NCBI GenBank assembly: GCA_019348335.1
Contig: JAHWJR010000023.1
Coordinates: 1 to 16,263 of the forward strand
Source: Actinomycetota bacterium
GTDB lineage: Bacteria; Actinomycetota; Acidimicrobiia; Acidimicrobiales; CADCSY01
Direction of reading: 5' to 3'
DNA: 16,263 bases
A program made the translations under genes and the position numbers. Shown here one piece after another: positions 14,089 to 16,263 of this stretch. Below the pieces are notes generated by a model that worked only from the letters and a program-made list of their open reading frames with translations, did no database searches and was not told the DNA's origin. Numbering within the stretch: the stretch's first letter is position 1; each line of letters opens with the position of its first letter.

Positions 14089-15981
14089 ATGAGATCCTCC
14101 CTCCAGACCGCCGCACGCCGCATCCGCTCGCGCCGCCAGGACGAGCGCGGCGCCGTGCTCGTCATGGCCAGCGTCGCCCTCGTGATGCTGATGGCCGCCG
14201 CCGCCCTCTCGGTCGACGTCGGGGCCACCGCCTCGCGCAATCGAGACGTCCGCAAGGTCTCCGACCTCGCCGCCCTGGACGCCACCACCAACCTGTCCGA
14301 CATCGTCTCGGCCCCGTCGCCGACCGCCGCCGCCCACGCCGCGGTGCGGGAGTCCGCCGTTCGCAACGGATTGGCGCTCGACCCGGCCGATCCCCGCACC
14401 AACGTCTTCGCCGTCCTGGGCACCTACGAGGACGGCACCTTCACCGCCTGCGGCGCACCCGTCGGCGTCGAGATCGTCGACGACGCCACCGCCGACGCCA
14501 CCATCCTCAGCGGAGCGTGCGAGCCCAACGCCGTGCGGGCGGCGGCAGCCGGCGTCGCTGCCCGCTACTTCGCCTTCTTCGCCGAGGACCGCGTGGTGGA
14601 CGCCTCCGCCATCGCCGCCCGGGCCCAGCTGCGCTCCACCAGCACGGGCCCGGGCACGCCGGGCACCCCCGGCACCCGGGACAACGTGGCCACCATCTCG
14701 GCCGGCTCGTTCGTGGCCCGGGCCGAGTACGAGAGCGACCCTGTCCTCGGCAACCCGCTGCTCCCCCACGTCCTGCGCGGCCTGCTCGGCAACGTCTCCA
14801 GCGTCGGGAGCTTCGACGCCATCAGCTACCGGGGCCTGGCCGCATCGGAGGTCTCCCTCGACGTGCTGCGCCAGACGTTGGTGGCCAACGGGGCCACGAG
14901 CGCCGGCACCGTCGACGAGCTCCTCGACGCTCAGGTGACGCTGGCCTCGCTCTACTCGGCGACCGCCGACGCCCTCGTCCTCCAGGGTGGCAGCTCGGCC
15001 GCCACCGCCGACGTGCACGGTCTGGCCAGCCTGGCCGCCGCCTCCACCACCACCGGCGCCTTCCGCTTCGGCGACCTGCTCGACATCGAGGTGGGCCAAC
15101 CGGACTCCACCGGCGCCGCTCAGGTCAACGTGCTCGACATGGTGGCCTCGGCCGCCCAGGTGGCCAACGGCGACAACCTGTTCGACGTCGAGCTCACCGC
15201 CACCGACCTGCCGGCGGAGATCGCCTCGGCCACCGTCAGGGCCACCGTCGTCGAGCCGCCGATGATGGCCACCGGCCCGGTGGGGACCAGGGTGACGACC
15301 AGCCAGGTCCGCATGCAGCTCGACCTGGTGCTGACCGAGACGGTTCCCGTGCTGCTGCTCACCCGATCGCAGGTGCGGCTGCCGGTCGTGGTGGAGGCCG
15401 GCGCCGCCACGGCCGAGATCACCAACATCTTCAACCCCGACGCCGTCGACGTGAGCCAGCAACAGGTCGACGTCCACACCGGCACGGCGGGCGGCTACGC
15501 CGGCATTGGCCTGGTCGGTGACGCCGATCTGCGCAACGCCCTGCCGTCCACGCTGCCCCAGGTCGACATGCTCGTCTCCGACCTGGCGACCACCGTGTCG
15601 GTCGAGCGAGAGCTGCGTGCGGCGGAGTGCGAGCACGAGCTGGCCTTCGTCCACCCGTTCGACCCGTCCAACCCCGGCTACACCCAGAGCGTCGGCTGTG
15701 ACGCCTTCGACCTCCCCGTGCCCCTCGCCGACCCCGTCACCGGCATCGTGGGATCGGTCCTCGGCACGGTGCTCGGTGACACCAACGCCGCCATCAACCG
15801 GGCGCTCGCCCCGGTGAACCTGCTGATCGACCAGCTCAGCGCCGGCTTCGGGATCACCGTGGGCGGGGCCGACGTCACCATCCACGACGTCCAGGCGGTC
15901 AGGACCACCGGCAGCCCGCCCGTCCCCGGGATGCCCGGCCCCACGATCACCGGCCACTCCGACCCCGTCCTCGTCCGGTAG
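14089..15981 (+). CDS. Large TadG-like pilus assembly protein
   Basis: 630 aa. A basic N-terminus leads to DERGAVLVMASVALVMLM, one helix (residues 22-44) and SVDVGATASRNRDVRKVSDLAALDA, the signature of the Tad_N (putative Flp pilus-assembly TadE/G-like) domain. Gly21 is followed by AVLVM, so the Glu at +5 is replaced by Met26. The long extracytoplasmic part has four cysteines (121, 144, 514, 537), probably two disulfides, a short Gly-Pro-Thr linker (GPGTPGTPGT, 187-196) and much Ala/Thr/Val-rich beta-type sequence without a domain I recognise; no von Willebrand A MIDAS motif was noticed. It may be a minor tip or surface pilin component. It ends 116 bp before the CpaB-like gene. Confidence 0.85.
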   Translation: MRSSLQTAARRIRSRRQDERGAVLVMASVALVMLMAAAALSVDVGATASRNRDVRKVSDLAALDATTNLSDIVSAPSPTAAAHAAVRESAVRNGLALDPADPRTNVFAVLGTYEDGTFTACGAPVGVEIVDDATADATILSGACEPNAVRAAAAGVAARYFAFFAEDRVVDASAIAARAQLRSTSTGPGTPGTPGTRDNVATISAGSFVARAEYESDPVLGNPLLPHVLRGLLGNVSSVGSFDAISYRGLAASEVSLDVLRQTLVANGATSAGTVDELLDAQVTLASLYSATADALVLQGGSSAATADVHGLASLAAASTTTGAFRFGDLLDIEVGQPDSTGAAQVNVLDMVASAAQVANGDNLFDVELTATDLPAEIASATVRATVVEPPMMATGPVGTRVTTSQVRMQLDLVLTETVPVLLLTRSQVRLPVVVEAGAATAEITNIFNPDAVDVSQQQVDVHTGTAGGYAGIGLVGDADLRNALPSTLPQVDMLVSDLATTVSVERELRAAECEHELAFVHPFDPSNPGYTQSVGCDAFDLPVPLADPVTGIVGSVLGTVLGDTNAAINRALAPVNLLIDQLSAGFGITVGGADVTIHDVQAVRTTGSPPVPGMPGPTITGHSDPVLVR

Positions 15982-16007
15982 GCGGCGCCGGCGCCGTCGA
16001 CCGAGGC

Positions 16008-16035
16008 CTCAAGTCCAGTCCCCAACCACACGAAG
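16008..16035 (+). promoter_or_regulatory. FliA-like promoter candidate upstream of the CpaB-like gene
   Basis: CTCAAG at 16008-16013, 16 nt, then ACGAAG at 16030-16035. The layout is the same as the candidate before tadE, with the same CTCAAG box and the same spacing. It would give a leader of about 55 nt before the ATG at 16098, leaving room for the AAGGAG ribosome-binding site. The -10 is a poorer match than that of tadE. Confidence 0.4.
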
Positions 16036-16084
16036 AACTGCCAGGCAGGGCCTCAGCGGTCACGCCCTCGGCAACCGGAGATCG

Positions 16085-16090
16085 AAGGAG
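16085..16090 (+). promoter_or_regulatory. Shine-Dalgarno of the CpaB-like gene
   Basis: AAGGAG, 7 nt before the ATG at 16098; near-ideal sequence and spacing. Confidence 0.85.
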
Positions 16091-16097
16091 ATCCCAA

Positions 16098-16263
16098 ATG
16101 GCAAAGCGAAGCAACGTCCTGGTGGTCCTGGGGGTCGCCTTCTTCGCCCTCGGGGCGACGATCGTGTTCCTCCTGCTCCGCGACGACACCAGCTCCGTGG
16201 CGGCCGGTGCCCCCGGTTCCTCCGGCCAGGTGCTGGTGGCCACGAGCGACATCGCCGCCGGCA
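16098..16263 (+). CDS. cpaB: CpaB/RcpC-like Flp pilus assembly protein, 5' part only
   Basis: Only the first 55 codons are inside the window; the frame is open to the edge. The protein begins MAKRSNVLVVLGVAFFALG, with a single membrane helix (about residues 7-26), then a short Gly/Ser/Ala linker and VLVATSDIAAG (45-55), the usual opening of the SAF domain of CpaB/RcpC proteins. In Tad systems these are periplasmic or envelope-associated and help pilus assembly. The neighbouring TadE and TadG genes support the call. The rest of the plus-strand Tad set, such as a CpaE/TadZ ATPase or prepilin peptidase, would be expected beyond 16263, but that is not seen. Confidence 0.85.
   Translation, partial: MAKRSNVLVVLGVAFFALGATIVFLLLRDDTSSVAAGAPGSSGQVLVATSDIAAG

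Noticed and set aside
13966..15957. Very long minus-strand open frame (663 codons) opposite the TadG-like gene
   Set aside because: Its Gly/Val/His/Asp-rich translation is the typical shadow of a GC-rich gene; the plus-strand frame has the Tad_N signature and a good ribosome-binding site.
15984..15995. Palindrome GGCGCCGGCGCC after the TadG-like gene as a terminator
   Set aside because: It leaves no proper loop and has no T-tract; such GC palindromes are expected by chance at this composition.

Overview
The window is very GC-rich, densely packed bacterial DNA with frequent GTG and TTG starts and many 4-8 nt gene overlaps. The gene order HIT, phoH, ybeY, CorC-like, era and then uppS-recO is the usual actinobacterial block. 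Together with a split Tad pilus locus, this suggests a deep-branching actinobacterium, perhaps Acidimicrobiia. That placement is inference from gene content and composition; no rRNA or other marker is present to confirm it.

Left part (1-7527), housekeeping. recO and uppS (minus strand) form a tight pair at 144-1593. Two membrane-protein genes run the other way at 1630-3359: a YihY/BrkB family protein and a divergent PlsY-like protein. They converge on the end of era. A minus-strand operon then reads HIT, phoH, ybeY, CorC-like, era (7527 down to 3412), serving 16S rRNA maturation and ribosome assembly, with a CBS-domain membrane protein inside it. A strong 24-bp inverted repeat (53-144) lies at the recO stop codon.

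Middle part (7542-13350), minus strand: a Tad (tight adherence, Flp-type) pilus operon. Its order is CpaF/TadA ATPase, TadB, TadC, a small Flp-like pilin, three pseudopilin-like proteins (two TadE-like, one TadG-like) and a three-helix membrane protein with a C-terminal LysM domain. Most junctions are ATGA or GTGA overlaps, so translation is probably coupled.

Right part (13351-16263). A 238-bp divergent region separates this operon from a second, plus-strand Tad set: a classical TadE, a large TadG-like protein (630 aa) and the start of a CpaB/RcpC-like SAF-domain protein cut off by the window edge. The window therefore holds motor, pilin and five pseudopilin-like genes in two divergent half-loci. 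The prepilin peptidase (TadV/CpaA), TadZ/CpaE and the secretin or other envelope parts are not in view. Matching FliA (sigma-28) style promoter candidates, CTCAAG followed 16 nt later by CCGATA or ACGAAG, precede the plus-strand tadE and cpaB genes. This regulatory link is the most interesting signal in the window.

No tRNA, rRNA, CRISPR array or transposase gene was seen. There is no gene-free stretch longer than 300 bases.
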